Positions 1-6,299 of a stretch of 6,841 nt of DNA are shown here, in pieces (positions within the stretch are counted from its first letter, which is position 1; every line of letters begins with the position of its first letter). Below the pieces are notes generated by a model. That model ran no database searches. It worked only from the letters and a program-made list of their open reading frames with translations, and was not told the origin of the DNA. The position numbers and the translations under genes are program-made. Source of the stretch: an uncultured Gammaproteobacteria bacterium (lineage in GTDB: Bacteria > Pseudomonadota > Gammaproteobacteria > Pseudomonadales > Azotimanducaceae); the NCBI GenBank assembly GCA_913043075.1, contig CAJWLI010000077.1, positions 1 through 6,841 on the forward strand. Direction: 5' to 3'.

Positions 1-161
1 AGCACTGTCCGATTTTATCTCCCCAAATAAAAAAAACGCATTGGCCTCTTGAGGACCCAGCCGCATTTGATGGAAGTCTTGACGAACGTTACTCAATGTT
101 CAGGCGCTCTAGAGACGAAATAGGTATTCTCGTAGAGAAGTTTATAGGGTCTTTTTTTTAA
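1..161 (+). CDS. ArsC-like arsenate reductase / LMW phosphatase, C-terminal end (5' end outside window)
   Basis: Reading from base 3, an open frame with no start in the window runs 52 codons to TAA at 159-161. Seen: a Cys-Pro pair near the edge, then KKTHWPLEDPAAFDGS, then MFRRSRDEIG and a hydrophobic end. This order (CP, a His-Trp-Pro and Asp-Pro-Ala segment, then an F-x-x-x-R-D-E-I helix) is typical of the C-terminus of arsenate reductases of the low-molecular-weight protein tyrosine phosphatase fold, cytosolic enzymes that reduce arsenate or remove phosphate from tyrosine. The catalytic P-loop (C-x5-R) would lie upstream, so substrate cannot be decided. The protein appears to end normally and is cut only by the window. 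It is on the same strand as the next two genes but 137 bases away, and no clear terminator separates them. No competing function is suggested by this end, but the assignment rests on a short stretch. Confidence 0.72.
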   Translation, partial: HCPILSPQIKKTHWPLEDPAAFDGSLDERYSMFRRSRDEIGILVEKFIGSFF

Positions 162-298
162 ATACCGAAGGCACCTACTCGCTTCATTTTTTTATCTGAA
201 CATATCCTTCAATAGAAAATCTTTTCCTTATGCGAAACTTAAAGGCCTCTGAATGATAACATTGGTTCACAAGAAAAAAATGAGGATGGGAGATTCTT

Positions 299-946
299 AT
301 GCCTAGATTAAGAGAGGTTTCTCGTAAGGAGGCAGATCCTAGTTGTTTGCCTCTTTTCGACGCATTATTTGGAAAAGACAGGGATCCGGTATCGGATCCG
401 GGAACAGCCACGGGCACTCCCGGCAATTGGTGGACTGTCTTTGCACTGGTGCCGGATTGTTTTCATCATGCGGTCAACGGGTTTCAGTTTTACCGATCGA
501 AAAAGAGAAAACTTAAGGCTAATTACCGAGAGCTTGGTCAAGCACGAGCTGGGTATTCGCGTGGTAGTCAGTTTGTTTTTTCCCAGCACTGCAAGGCATT
601 GCGAGCTTGTGGCTTCACAGAAGATCAAATTGCTTCTATCCCCTCTTGGTCTTCCAGTGCCTGTTTCGATGACATAGAGTCGGCTGTTTTAGCTTATACT
701 GACGATCTCGTGCTTGGAGGAGGGCGAGTATCTGATGGGACCTTTAAGGTTTTGCAACAGCATTTTTCCGATGAGGAGATTCTTGAGTTGACCTACATCA
801 CATGTACATATGATATGCATGCAACAATTTGCAAGGCTTTGCGTTTAGAATATGACGACGTAGGTGAACGTGTGAGAGAAATACCAATTCCGGACTCTGA
901 GCTAGGCGACATAGATTTTATGAAAGCGGTGGATAACAATAAGTGA
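299..946 (+). CDS. Carboxymuconolactone decarboxylase (CMD) family protein
   Basis: A complete 215-residue protein. ATG is supported by GGGAG at 288-292, 6 bases upstream. The middle (about residues 45-190) has the all-helical CMD/AhpD-like pattern: NWWTVFALVPDCFHHAVNG, then RAGYSRGSQFVFSQHCKALRACGFT-type residues at 83-107, then helices ending in the LTYITCTYDMHATIC segment. His97 matches the conserved His of the Y-E-W-x-x-H motif in non-peroxidase CMD proteins; the usual Y-E-W reads F-V-F (92-94). There is no C-x-x-C pair, so AhpD-type disulfide peroxidase activity is unlikely. No signal peptide or membrane segment is visible, so it should be cytosolic. Its stop overlaps the GTG of the reductase gene that follows, which implies co-translation and a linked role. 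Family members act on lactones, aromatic breakdown products or unknown substrates; the substrate here is not known. Confidence 0.8.
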   Translation: MPRLREVSRKEADPSCLPLFDALFGKDRDPVSDPGTATGTPGNWWTVFALVPDCFHHAVNGFQFYRSKKRKLKANYRELGQARAGYSRGSQFVFSQHCKALRACGFTEDQIASIPSWSSSACFDDIESAVLAYTDDLVLGGGRVSDGTFKVLQQHFSDEEILELTYITCTYDMHATICKALRLEYDDVGERVREIPIPDSELGDIDFMKAVDNNK

Positions 947-1731
947 TATTAAAGCTGAAGTTGAAGCGGGTTCGTCAATTGTGTGAATCGACCCGAGAAT
1001 TGAGATTCGAAACATCTGATAGGAAAAATCTTGATTACGAGGCTGGCCAGTTTTATCGATTTTCGTTTGAGGATAACGAGGGCTTATTTCAAAGGAGCTA
1101 TAGTCTAGGTAATCTCGATGACCTGTACGGCCCTTACCTAGACATTGTTGTTTCAAAGGTCGATGGAGGCAGAGCGACTCAGCTGCTTTTTAATGCTGAG
1201 CCAGGACTAAAAGCTACGGTTACTGGGCCCCATGGTAGGTTAGTGCTCCCAGCAGATAAGCCACGTCATTTATTTTTGGTCGCTACAAGTGTTGGCGTCG
1301 CACCCTATTTGCCGATACTTCAAAAGTTAAAGAACGAGGCATATGAAAGGGTCGACCTATTTTTTGGTGTCAGAAATCGAGAGGAGTTTATCTATCGCGA
1401 GTTTTTGACAAAATACGCCGAAAATCACTCATTTTTTAATTTGAAATTATGCATTTCTCGTGAAGATGCAAAAGAAGAATATGAGCATCGAGGATATGTA
1501 ACAGACTTACTAAAAAAAGAAGATCCTAGCCCAGAAGGAACCATATTTTTGGTCTGTGGCAATCCTAAAATGGTAGAGGATGTTTGGTCTTACTTAACAT
1601 CCAAGAAATTTGGTGGTCCTCAAGTGATTACAGAAAAATATGTTTTTGCTCGAGACAAAACCGTGGCGAGCACAAAATTAACCGAGGCGCAGAAGAAATT
1701 GATCGAAGAAGAACTTCAAAAATACAGTTGA
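943..1731 (+). CDS. Ferredoxin-NADP reductase-like FAD/NAD(P)-binding oxidoreductase
   Basis: 262 residues, starting at GTG that overlaps the previous TGA by 4 bases (GTGA); GGTGGA at 928-933 is a weak ribosome site. FAD domain (about 1-105): RSYS at 51-54 contacts FAD, GGRAT at 75-79 the phosphates, and GPHGRLVL at 95-102 closes the barrel. NAD(P) domain (about 108-235): ATSVGVAPYLPIL at 114-126, FFGVRNREEFIYREF at 140-154, CGNPKM at 205-210 and EKYVFAR at 231-237. The nucleotide loop reads T-S-V-G-V-A-P where T-G-x-G-I-A-P is usual, and a charged tail of about 25 residues follows the normal end of the fold (E. coli Fpr is about 248 residues). The family moves electrons between NAD(P)H and ferredoxin, flavodoxin or an oxygenase in the cytosol. 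No ferredoxin or oxygenase gene is in the window, so the partner is unknown. The tight coupling to the CMD gene suggests a shared pathway (inference). Confidence 0.88.
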   Translation: MILKLKLKRVRQLCESTRELRFETSDRKNLDYEAGQFYRFSFEDNEGLFQRSYSLGNLDDLYGPYLDIVVSKVDGGRATQLLFNAEPGLKATVTGPHGRLVLPADKPRHLFLVATSVGVAPYLPILQKLKNEAYERVDLFFGVRNREEFIYREFLTKYAENHSFFNLKLCISREDAKEEYEHRGYVTDLLKKEDPSPEGTIFLVCGNPKMVEDVWSYLTSKKFGGPQVITEKYVFARDKTVASTKLTEAQKKLIEEELQKYS

Positions 1732-1738
1732 GGTTCTT
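1709..1738. terminator. Hairpin over both stop codons at the convergent junction; possible bidirectional terminator
   Basis: AAGAACTTCAA (1709-1719) pairs with TTGAGGTTCTT (1728-1738) as an 11-bp stem with one G-T wobble and an 8-base loop. It covers the TGA of the plus-strand reductase gene (1729-1731) and most of the TAA of the minus-strand carboxypeptidase gene (1737-1739). The stem is AT-rich and neither side is followed by a strong T run (AGTTTCGG on plus, CTTCGATC on minus), so it is at best a weak intrinsic terminator. Position at a tail-to-tail junction is the main argument for function. Confidence 0.4.
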
Positions 1739-2255
1739 AGTTTCGGTAGCACCAATGCCAAGGTTCATAGATAACGCCCTTGTCATTATCTTTTGGATAG
1801 CTCAAAAAAAAATTAAACTTTTTCGCGCTTTGAACTAGCCAGAAAAAAGCCGGTTCCTTCTCAAAAGTCTCGTCTAAGGGTTTACCTTGGCCCGCGTGCA
1901 AGTCGACGGCTCTCCCAGTGTGGTGTTCACTGTACCCGGGAATAGCGTTTACTCGAAGTATTTGCTGAATCGTTTCTCCTTTTTCAAGCTTGCTAGTTAT
2001 TAAGTTGCATTGATATTCGATAGATCTAAAACCCGAGACAATTTGAATATTAAGCCCTTCGTTTTTGGCAGCTGATCTCATGTTGATCCAAGCTTCGTTC
2101 GCCTTGACTGCTAGTTTCTGTTTGCGACCATAATAATCAAGCCCTGCATCTACTAGATCCTCCGGTTCCGCTTGAAAAGGTAATTTACAGTCATCAACCA
2201 TTTTATCAGTGATTCCTAATTCCTGAAATTTAGCCTTAAGTTTCCCTCTAATCAT
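1737..2255 (-). CDS. VanY/M15-family D-alanyl-D-alanine carboxypeptidase
   Basis: 172 residues from ATG at 2255. The M15B zinc peptidase signature is complete: SGFRSIEYQ at 74-82 (substrate-binding Arg), SEHHTGRAVD at 109-118 with metal ligands His111 and Asp118, and EPWHW at 164-168 with catalytic Glu164 and third ligand His167. These enzymes remove the terminal D-Ala from peptidoglycan stem peptides. The N-terminus (MIRGKLKAKFQELGI) is a charged helix with no signal peptide or anchor, which fits the compact stand-alone proteobacterial members; location may be cytosolic (muropeptide recycling) or depend on another export route. It is the last gene of the minus-strand run, 48 bases after a SPOR-domain gene, so a cell-wall pairing is plausible. 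It need not confer vancomycin resistance: no VanR/S/H/A/X genes are nearby and the host appears Gram-negative. The ribosome site (AGAGAA, about 10 bases upstream) is weak. Confidence 0.9.
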   Translation of the reverse strand: MIRGKLKAKFQELGITDKMVDDCKLPFQAEPEDLVDAGLDYYGRKQKLAVKANEAWINMRSAAKNEGLNIQIVSGFRSIEYQCNLITSKLEKGETIQQILRVNAIPGYSEHHTGRAVDLHAGQGKPLDETFEKEPAFFWLVQSAKKFNFFLSYPKDNDKGVIYEPWHWCYRN

Positions 2256-2280
2256 TTTTCTAGTTCTCTATTTAGACCTC

Positions 2281-2305
2281 AGATTGTGGTCTGCTTCCAC
2301 AGTCT
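2281..2305. other. Intergenic hairpin after the Sel1-SPOR gene
   Basis: AGATTGTGG (2281-2289) and CCACAGTCT (2297-2305) form a 9-bp stem with one G-T pair and a 7-base loop. It begins in the TAG stop of the SPOR gene (2306-2304) and lies before the carboxypeptidase start at 2255. On the minus strand the stem is followed by GAGGTC, not a T run, so full termination is unlikely. It may protect the 3' end of the upstream message or lower expression of the last gene. Confidence 0.4.
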
Positions 2306-3107
2306 AATCACTTATGACTAAGCAGCCCGAAATAAGGTTATCTTCTTTTAAAAGGCGCGCGCATATTTCTTTCGCTTTTTCTTCTGTCTTAAAGTCGCCA
2401 GCTCGCAATCGCCAAATTGCTTTATTGGCTTGCTCTACTTTCTCGAAACTTGCTCTCAGACCGTACAGAGTGGCCTTATTGTTTCTAAAGATGTCGTTCC
2501 ACAAAACCTCTGATTTTCTTTTCGAGCTCATTGCTCCCAGTTGAATCTTGAAAGTCTTCTTTGATTGAGGGTGATCCTGAGGCATTGAGAATCTCACGTG
2601 ATTTGGCACCCTTAAATCCCATCTTCTTGACCAATCAGATTTTTCGGTCTCTAGCATTTTTTCTGTTTCGAACGCTATCCTCTCCTTTGCGCGAGCAAAA
2701 CCTTGTTCCGCCGCAAGGGCGATAAATTCTCTTCCTTCTTTCTCGTTTTTTTCTATCCCTACTCCCTCTAAAAGCATAATACCCGCGTTATATTGTGCCG
2801 GAGGATGGCCCAGGTTCGCCGCTTTTAGATTCCATTGATACGCTTCGCTTAAATTTATTTTAGTTCCTTCGCCGTATTTATACATTAAAGCGAGAGCAGT
2901 TTGAGCTCTTGGATCATTTTCCCAAGAGGCTTGCTCAAACTCAACAAAGGCGCGCGAAAAGTTTTTTTTTTGGTACTCTGTTACGCCGACATCATAGTCT
3001 CCCAAAGAGGCTATTGAAAAGCCCAAAAAAGGTCCAAAGATAACTGACCTAAATACTAAATTTAGGAAAGGCGAGTGCTTCCATGGATTATCTTTAAAGT
3101 GAATCAC
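2304..3107 (-). CDS. Sel1-repeat and SPOR-domain protein, probably exported
   Basis: 267 residues. The start is GTG at 3107: it is 7 bases after the upstream stop and the frame is closed by TGA just before it; the ATG at 3114 is in another frame and soon stops. Residues 1-35 have basic residues followed by a hydrophobic stretch (FLNLVFRSVIFGPFLGFSI) and then ASLGDYDVG, consistent with a signal peptide or N-terminal anchor. Residues about 50-140 hold Sel1/TPR-like repeats (AQTALALMYKYGEG, SEAYQWNLKAANLGHPPAQY, GIMLLEGVGI, LAAEQGFARA), a protein-binding solenoid. Residues 185-266 are a SPOR domain: FKIQLGAMSS, a middle helix, then WRLRAGDFKTEEKAKEIC and CLVI, known to bind denuded peptidoglycan glycans at division sites. 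A periplasmic role in division or wall maintenance is inferred, supported by the following D,D-carboxypeptidase gene. A SPOR gene near argS is also common in other proteobacteria as I recall it. Confidence 0.85.
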   Translation of the reverse strand: MIHFKDNPWKHSPFLNLVFRSVIFGPFLGFSIASLGDYDVGVTEYQKKNFSRAFVEFEQASWENDPRAQTALALMYKYGEGTKINLSEAYQWNLKAANLGHPPAQYNAGIMLLEGVGIEKNEKEGREFIALAAEQGFARAKERIAFETEKMLETEKSDWSRRWDLRVPNHVRFSMPQDHPQSKKTFKIQLGAMSSKRKSEVLWNDIFRNNKATLYGLRASFEKVEQANKAIWRLRAGDFKTEEKAKEICARLLKEDNLISGCLVISD

Positions 3108-3114
3108 TTGTCAT

Positions 3115-4050
3115 TCAAAGGTATGTCTTCGATAGAGACTCTAAAGAAGTAAAAAACTCTTTCTTTATGTTGGATAAGATTTCTTCTACTGATTCTATTG
3201 ACTCGATTCTTCCGGCTACTTGCCCAGATAAAGGAATAGCGGCTTCCATATCCCCGTCGAAATATAGTTTTATTGGATCACCAAACTCGCCCATTATATT
3301 CCGATCCGATGCTTTTTCGAGTGCGCTGGTTTTTTCCGTCCTTAATGCTCGCAGGGCTGGAGAATGAAATTTATTTAAGAAGACCGTGTCTGTTTCTTGA
3401 GCTTTCACAATCGATTCTTTCCAGTTTGAGTGGACCGGTGACTCCTTTGCTGAAACCATTCTTGTGCCCATCTGTATGCCCTCAGCCCCGAGAGCAAAGG
3501 CAGCGGCCATCGATTTCCCGTCAACAAATCCACCTGCTGCAATGATAGGCACATCGACTTTTGAGCGCACTAGTGGAAGCAAAACGATTGAAGCCACCTC
3601 GGACGGGTTTTTGAATCCTCCGCCTTCACCTCCTTCTACTATCAGACCGTCCACACCCGCGGCGACAGCTTTCAAAGCCGCTGTTAAGGTGGGCACAACA
3701 TGAAAAACAGTCAGGCCAGCGTTTTTCAACTGCTCTGTATACTTCGTTGGGCTACCCGCGGATGTTGTAACAAACCTGATCCCTTGGTCTATTACAAAGT
3801 CCGCGATTTTAGGATCTCTGACAAATGCCTGAGCAATATTGACGCCAAAAGGCTTGCTCGTCAGATCTTTCATTTTTTTTATTTCGTTTTTTATTTCATC
3901 AAGTTGCCCCGAAGACGTTTCGATAATGCCCATACCGCCAGCATTACTAACGGCAGATGCGAGTCTCGATCTCGCTATCCATCCCATTGGCGCCTGCACA
4001 ATTGGTAGTTCTACTCCCAGGAGTTTCGTGATTCGATTATTAAATTTCAT
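3115..4050 (-). CDS. Nitronate monooxygenase-family FMN oxidoreductase
   Basis: 311 residues from the ATG at 4050, chosen because family members begin close to this point (MKFNNRITKLLGVELPIVQA). An in-frame ATG at 4077 would add nine residues and lengthen the overlap with the dihydrofolate reductase gene from 11 to 38 bases. The sequence is a full TIM-barrel flavoprotein: QAPMGW at 19-24, GGMGIIETSSG at 38-48, FGVNIAQAF at 68-76, TTSAGSP at 95-101, IVEGGEGGGF at 137-146, AAGGFVDG at 171-178 and GIQMGTRM at 191-198, the last two binding the FMN phosphate. The family includes nitronate monooxygenases, NADH:quinone reductases and FabK-like enoyl reductases. In this branch the glycine-rich VEGGEGGG segment replaces the His-containing motif of classical nitroalkane-oxidising enzymes, so nitronate oxidation is uncertain. 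Cytosolic, no signal peptide. It lies between folate and cell-wall genes in one transcript; no functional link is evident. Confidence 0.85.
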   Translation of the reverse strand: MKFNNRITKLLGVELPIVQAPMGWIARSRLASAVSNAGGMGIIETSSGQLDEIKNEIKKMKDLTSKPFGVNIAQAFVRDPKIADFVIDQGIRFVTTSAGSPTKYTEQLKNAGLTVFHVVPTLTAALKAVAAGVDGLIVEGGEGGGFKNPSEVASIVLLPLVRSKVDVPIIAAGGFVDGKSMAAAFALGAEGIQMGTRMVSAKESPVHSNWKESIVKAQETDTVFLNKFHSPALRALRTEKTSALEKASDRNIMGEFGDPIKLYFDGDMEAAIPLSGQVAGRIESIESVEEILSNIKKEFFTSLESLSKTYL

Positions 4051-4528
4051 TTTTTTCTGCTCGTTCATAATACTCATAGGTGTAGTTAATATTTGACTCG
4101 TAGTAACACTGCTTTTTGAGCGTCATGTAATCTGGTATTTCCGGGAAGAAAATATCTCCATTAGCGTAACAGTGTATTTGTGTGAGGTGGAGTGAATCTG
4201 CTAGCGCTATGGTCTGAGAGTATAGCTGCCCGCCCCCTACCACAAAAATTGGCCTTTTTAGCTGCACCGCGCACTCGAGAGCAATTGATAGATCGTTGCA
4301 AACTTTTATAGGGCTAGGAAGTTCTTGAGCGCTTCGACTTATTACAATGGTTTTGCGACCGGGCAATGGCCTTCCTATGCTCTCATAGGTTTTTCTTCCC
4401 ATAACGAGCACTCCACCCATAGTTATTTCTTTGAAAAGTTTTTGCTCTCCTTTAGCACTCCACGGTATTTCATTCCCATTTCCGATAACTCCGTTTTCTG
4501 ACCTTGCCGCAACTAGTGATATGTTCAC
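4040..4528 (-). CDS. folA: Dihydrofolate reductase, DfrA-like
   Basis: 162 residues from GTG at 4528, which overlaps the argS stop (GTGA) and has GGAG 5 bases upstream; a longer ATG-started frame to 4597 would only add argS-derived sequence before the true NISLVAARS beginning. It reduces dihydrofolate to tetrahydrofolate with NADPH in the cytosol. Family marks: NGVIGNGNEIPWSAKGEQ at 12-29, MGRKTYESIGRPLPGRKT at 43-60 (NADPH and folate contacts), FVVGGGQLY at 95-103, LTQIH at 115-119, FFPEIP at 127-132 and a SNINYTYEYYER C-terminus. The catalytic acid is Glu28 (Asp27 in E. coli) followed by Gln29 (Leu28 in E. coli), the pair found in DfrA1-type trimethoprim-insensitive enzymes. Recalled DfrA1 sequence also shares WSAKGEQ, FPEIP and SNINY. 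There is no integron cassette site; the gene overlaps neighbours on both sides, so it appears to be the native chromosomal enzyme. Insensitivity to trimethoprim is inferred, not shown. Confidence 0.93.
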   Translation of the reverse strand: MNISLVAARSENGVIGNGNEIPWSAKGEQKLFKEITMGGVLVMGRKTYESIGRPLPGRKTIVISRSAQELPSPIKVCNDLSIALECAVQLKRPIFVVGGGQLYSQTIALADSLHLTQIHCYANGDIFFPEIPDYMTLKKQCYYESNINYTYEYYERAEKNEI

Positions 4529-6255
4529 ATTCGCTCCAGCACTTCTATTCCTAAAAGTTCGAGGCCTTGCTTTAGGACTTTCCCCGCTAGGTCGCACAAG
4601 TGAATTCTTGACTCTCGGGTTGCTTCCTCGGAAGAGTTAACGGGACAATGTTCGTAGAAAGCCATGAATATTTGAGCTAATTCGAAGAGATAATTACAAA
4701 GGAGATTTGGATTATAATCTTCAACTACTGCCTCAACAGACTCAGTAAACTGGATTAATTTTAACGCTAATTTTACTTCGCTGGTATCAGTTAGCCTAAA
4801 TCTATTTTTGTTTCTATCTGAGGGGGCTCCAGAGTTATTTATAATGCCTCTTATCCTGGTGTAGGCATACATTAAATACGGCGCAGTATTCCCATCGAAC
4901 GAAAGCATTTGATCCCAATCGAATATATAATCAGTAGACCTATTTTTGGATAACTCCGCGTACTTTATTGAGCCAATACCGACTAATTCTGAGATTCTTT
5001 TCTGTTCCTCGTCCGGCAGCTCCGAAGCCTTCTCGCTGACTAACAACTTTGCTCGTGAAATTGATTCATCTATGACCTCTGCCAGCTTTACCGCGCCGCC
5101 TTCTCTTGTTTTGTAGGGCTTTCCTTCTTTATTGAGGATGATCCCATTTGCTATGTGAACGAAATTTTGTTTTCCATCAATGAAGCCCGCTCTCTTGGCG
5201 ATTTTAAAGAGATGTTTAAAATGAAGCGCTTGTCTTGCATCAACAAAATATAGCGCGTCGTCAACTTGGAGGGTCTTGGAACGGTATTTCGTGGCAGCTA
5301 GGTCAGTCGCGATATAAGGAAAGCCACCATCGGATTTTTGAACGATCGCTGGTGTCTGTTCGCCATCTTTCCCCTTTCCTTCGTCTAGAAAGATACATTT
5401 AGCTCCATCTGATACAGATACGAGCCCCGCATTTTCGAGATCCGTTATAACTGCGTTGAGCTGGTTATTATAAAAACTTTCCGCAACAGTATTCTCCTTT
5501 TTCAGTGAGACTCCTAAGCGTTCGTAAACTTTTTCGCAGTGGTTGAGCGACTCCGTGATGAATTGAAACCAAAGTTTCATACAATGGGGATCTTCAGATT
5601 GTAGTCTAACTACGAATTCTCTAGCGGATTTCGCAAAATCCTCGTCTTCTTTGAATAGCTCTGTTGCTTTCTTATAGAAGAGTTCCAAATCTTTGAGCTC
5701 ATTCCCTAGATTAGATTCGGTTTCTGATAATCTGTCCATGTAGGCCAGCAGACTTCCGAATTGCGATCCCCAATCTCCTACGTGATTGACTCGTATTACC
5801 TCATGTCCCAAAAATTCTAAGATTCGAGAACAGGCATCGCCAATAGTGGTTGATCTGAGATGGCCAATGTGCATTTCCTTTGCTAAATTCGGAGATGAAT
5901 AATCTGTGAGAACTTTTCTTTTTACCTGCAGCGATACTCCGAGGCGAGGATCCTTTTCGATATCATGCAATTGCCTAGCTAAAAACTCAGTTGAAAGCGT
6001 GAAATTTATGAATCCCGGACCTGCTACCTCCACTTTAAAAATGTCTTGATCATTTTTTTCCTGAAGTAAAGCCGCTAAGTTTGATGCTAGTTGGCGTGGA
6101 TTTTGCCCTGTTTTTTTTGCAGCACCCATCACTCCGTTTGCTTGATACTGACCATGCTCTGGTCTGGATGATTGTTTGACTAGGGCTGAGTTGTCGAGCC
6201 CTAGTTCGCTTAGGCATTTAGAAGTCTGTTTTTCTAAAAAGAGTTTAAGGTTCAT
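4525..6255 (-). CDS. argS: Arginyl-tRNA synthetase
   Basis: 576 residues from ATG at 6255, matching the E. coli enzyme (577). It charges tRNA-Arg with arginine using ATP. Residues about 1-110 are the N-terminal tRNA-binding domain (GQYQANGVMGAAKK, VEVAGPGFINFTL). The class I catalytic core follows: DYSSPNLAKEMHIGHLRST with the HIGH motif at 129-132, and RVNHVGDWGSQFG at 155-167. The second signature is the loop GKPYKTREGG at 378-387, as in ArgRS enzymes that lack a canonical KMSK. The anticodon-binding domain includes KYAELSKNRSTDYIFDWD at 431-448, NTAPYLMYAYTRIRG at 456-470, FYEHCPV and the terminal GIEVLERM. No key residue is missing. The gene lies 44 bases after the DUF2161 frame and overlaps the dihydrofolate reductase start by 4 bases. 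The ribosome site before the ATG is weak and I see no convincing promoter in the 44-base gap, so it may be co-transcribed from upstream. Confidence 0.98.
   Translation of the reverse strand: MNLKLFLEKQTSKCLSELGLDNSALVKQSSRPEHGQYQANGVMGAAKKTGQNPRQLASNLAALLQEKNDQDIFKVEVAGPGFINFTLSTEFLARQLHDIEKDPRLGVSLQVKRKVLTDYSSPNLAKEMHIGHLRSTTIGDACSRILEFLGHEVIRVNHVGDWGSQFGSLLAYMDRLSETESNLGNELKDLELFYKKATELFKEDEDFAKSAREFVVRLQSEDPHCMKLWFQFITESLNHCEKVYERLGVSLKKENTVAESFYNNQLNAVITDLENAGLVSVSDGAKCIFLDEGKGKDGEQTPAIVQKSDGGFPYIATDLAATKYRSKTLQVDDALYFVDARQALHFKHLFKIAKRAGFIDGKQNFVHIANGIILNKEGKPYKTREGGAVKLAEVIDESISRAKLLVSEKASELPDEEQKRISELVGIGSIKYAELSKNRSTDYIFDWDQMLSFDGNTAPYLMYAYTRIRGIINNSGAPSDRNKNRFRLTDTSEVKLALKLIQFTESVEAVVEDYNPNLLCNYLFELAQIFMAFYEHCPVNSSEEATRESRIHLCDLAGKVLKQGLELLGIEVLERM
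4534..4537 (-). promoter_or_regulatory. Ribosome binding site setting the GTG start of the dihydrofolate reductase
   Basis: On the minus strand GGAG is followed by CGAAT and then GTG at 4528. It lies inside the last argS codons, so translation of the two genes is probably coupled. The site, together with the family N-terminus, argues for GTG at 4528 rather than the ATG at 4597. Confidence 0.65.
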
Positions 6256-6299
6256 CTGTTCAATAATTCCAAACTGAAAGAAATTTACTTTGTTGTAAG

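Noticed and set aside
167..195. Possible terminator after the ArsC-like gene (GAAG and CTTC arms followed by a T run)
   Set aside because: The stem has only 4 pairs with an 11-base loop, too weak despite the T run.
162..298. Promoter search in the gap before the CMD gene
   Set aside because: No -35/-10 pair with good matches and spacing was found; only the ribosome site at 288-292 is supported.
184..426. Minus-strand open frame over the start of the CMD gene
   Set aside because: No family resemblance, low-complexity content and overlap with a well-supported gene; a shadow frame.
1769..1794. AGATAA/TTATCT stem followed by TTTT on the plus strand, as a terminator for the reductase gene
   Set aside because: Only 6 AT-rich pairs, and it lies within the carboxypeptidase coding region; the hairpin at 1709-1738 is stronger.
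3048..3066. Perfect inverted repeat CCTAAAT-5 bases-ATTTAGG
   Set aside because: It lies inside the signal-peptide codons of the Sel1-SPOR gene and is AT-rich and short; probably chance.
4000..4050. Integron attC site next to the DfrA-like gene
   Set aside because: No GTTRRRY core or cassette-like palindrome is seen; the next gene begins within the end of the reductase gene.
4051..4077. Upstream ATG for the nitronate monooxygenase-family gene
   Set aside because: It adds nine residues not typical of the family and lengthens the overlap with the previous gene; it remains possible but less likely than ATG at 4050.
3700..4096. Plus-strand open frames within the nitronate monooxygenase-family gene
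   Set aside because: They mirror a conserved coding region on the other strand and show no recognisable domain.
4529..4597. Longer ATG-started version of the dihydrofolate reductase
   Set aside because: The extra 23 residues are argS sequence read in another frame; the family N-terminus and a GGAG site point to GTG at 4528.
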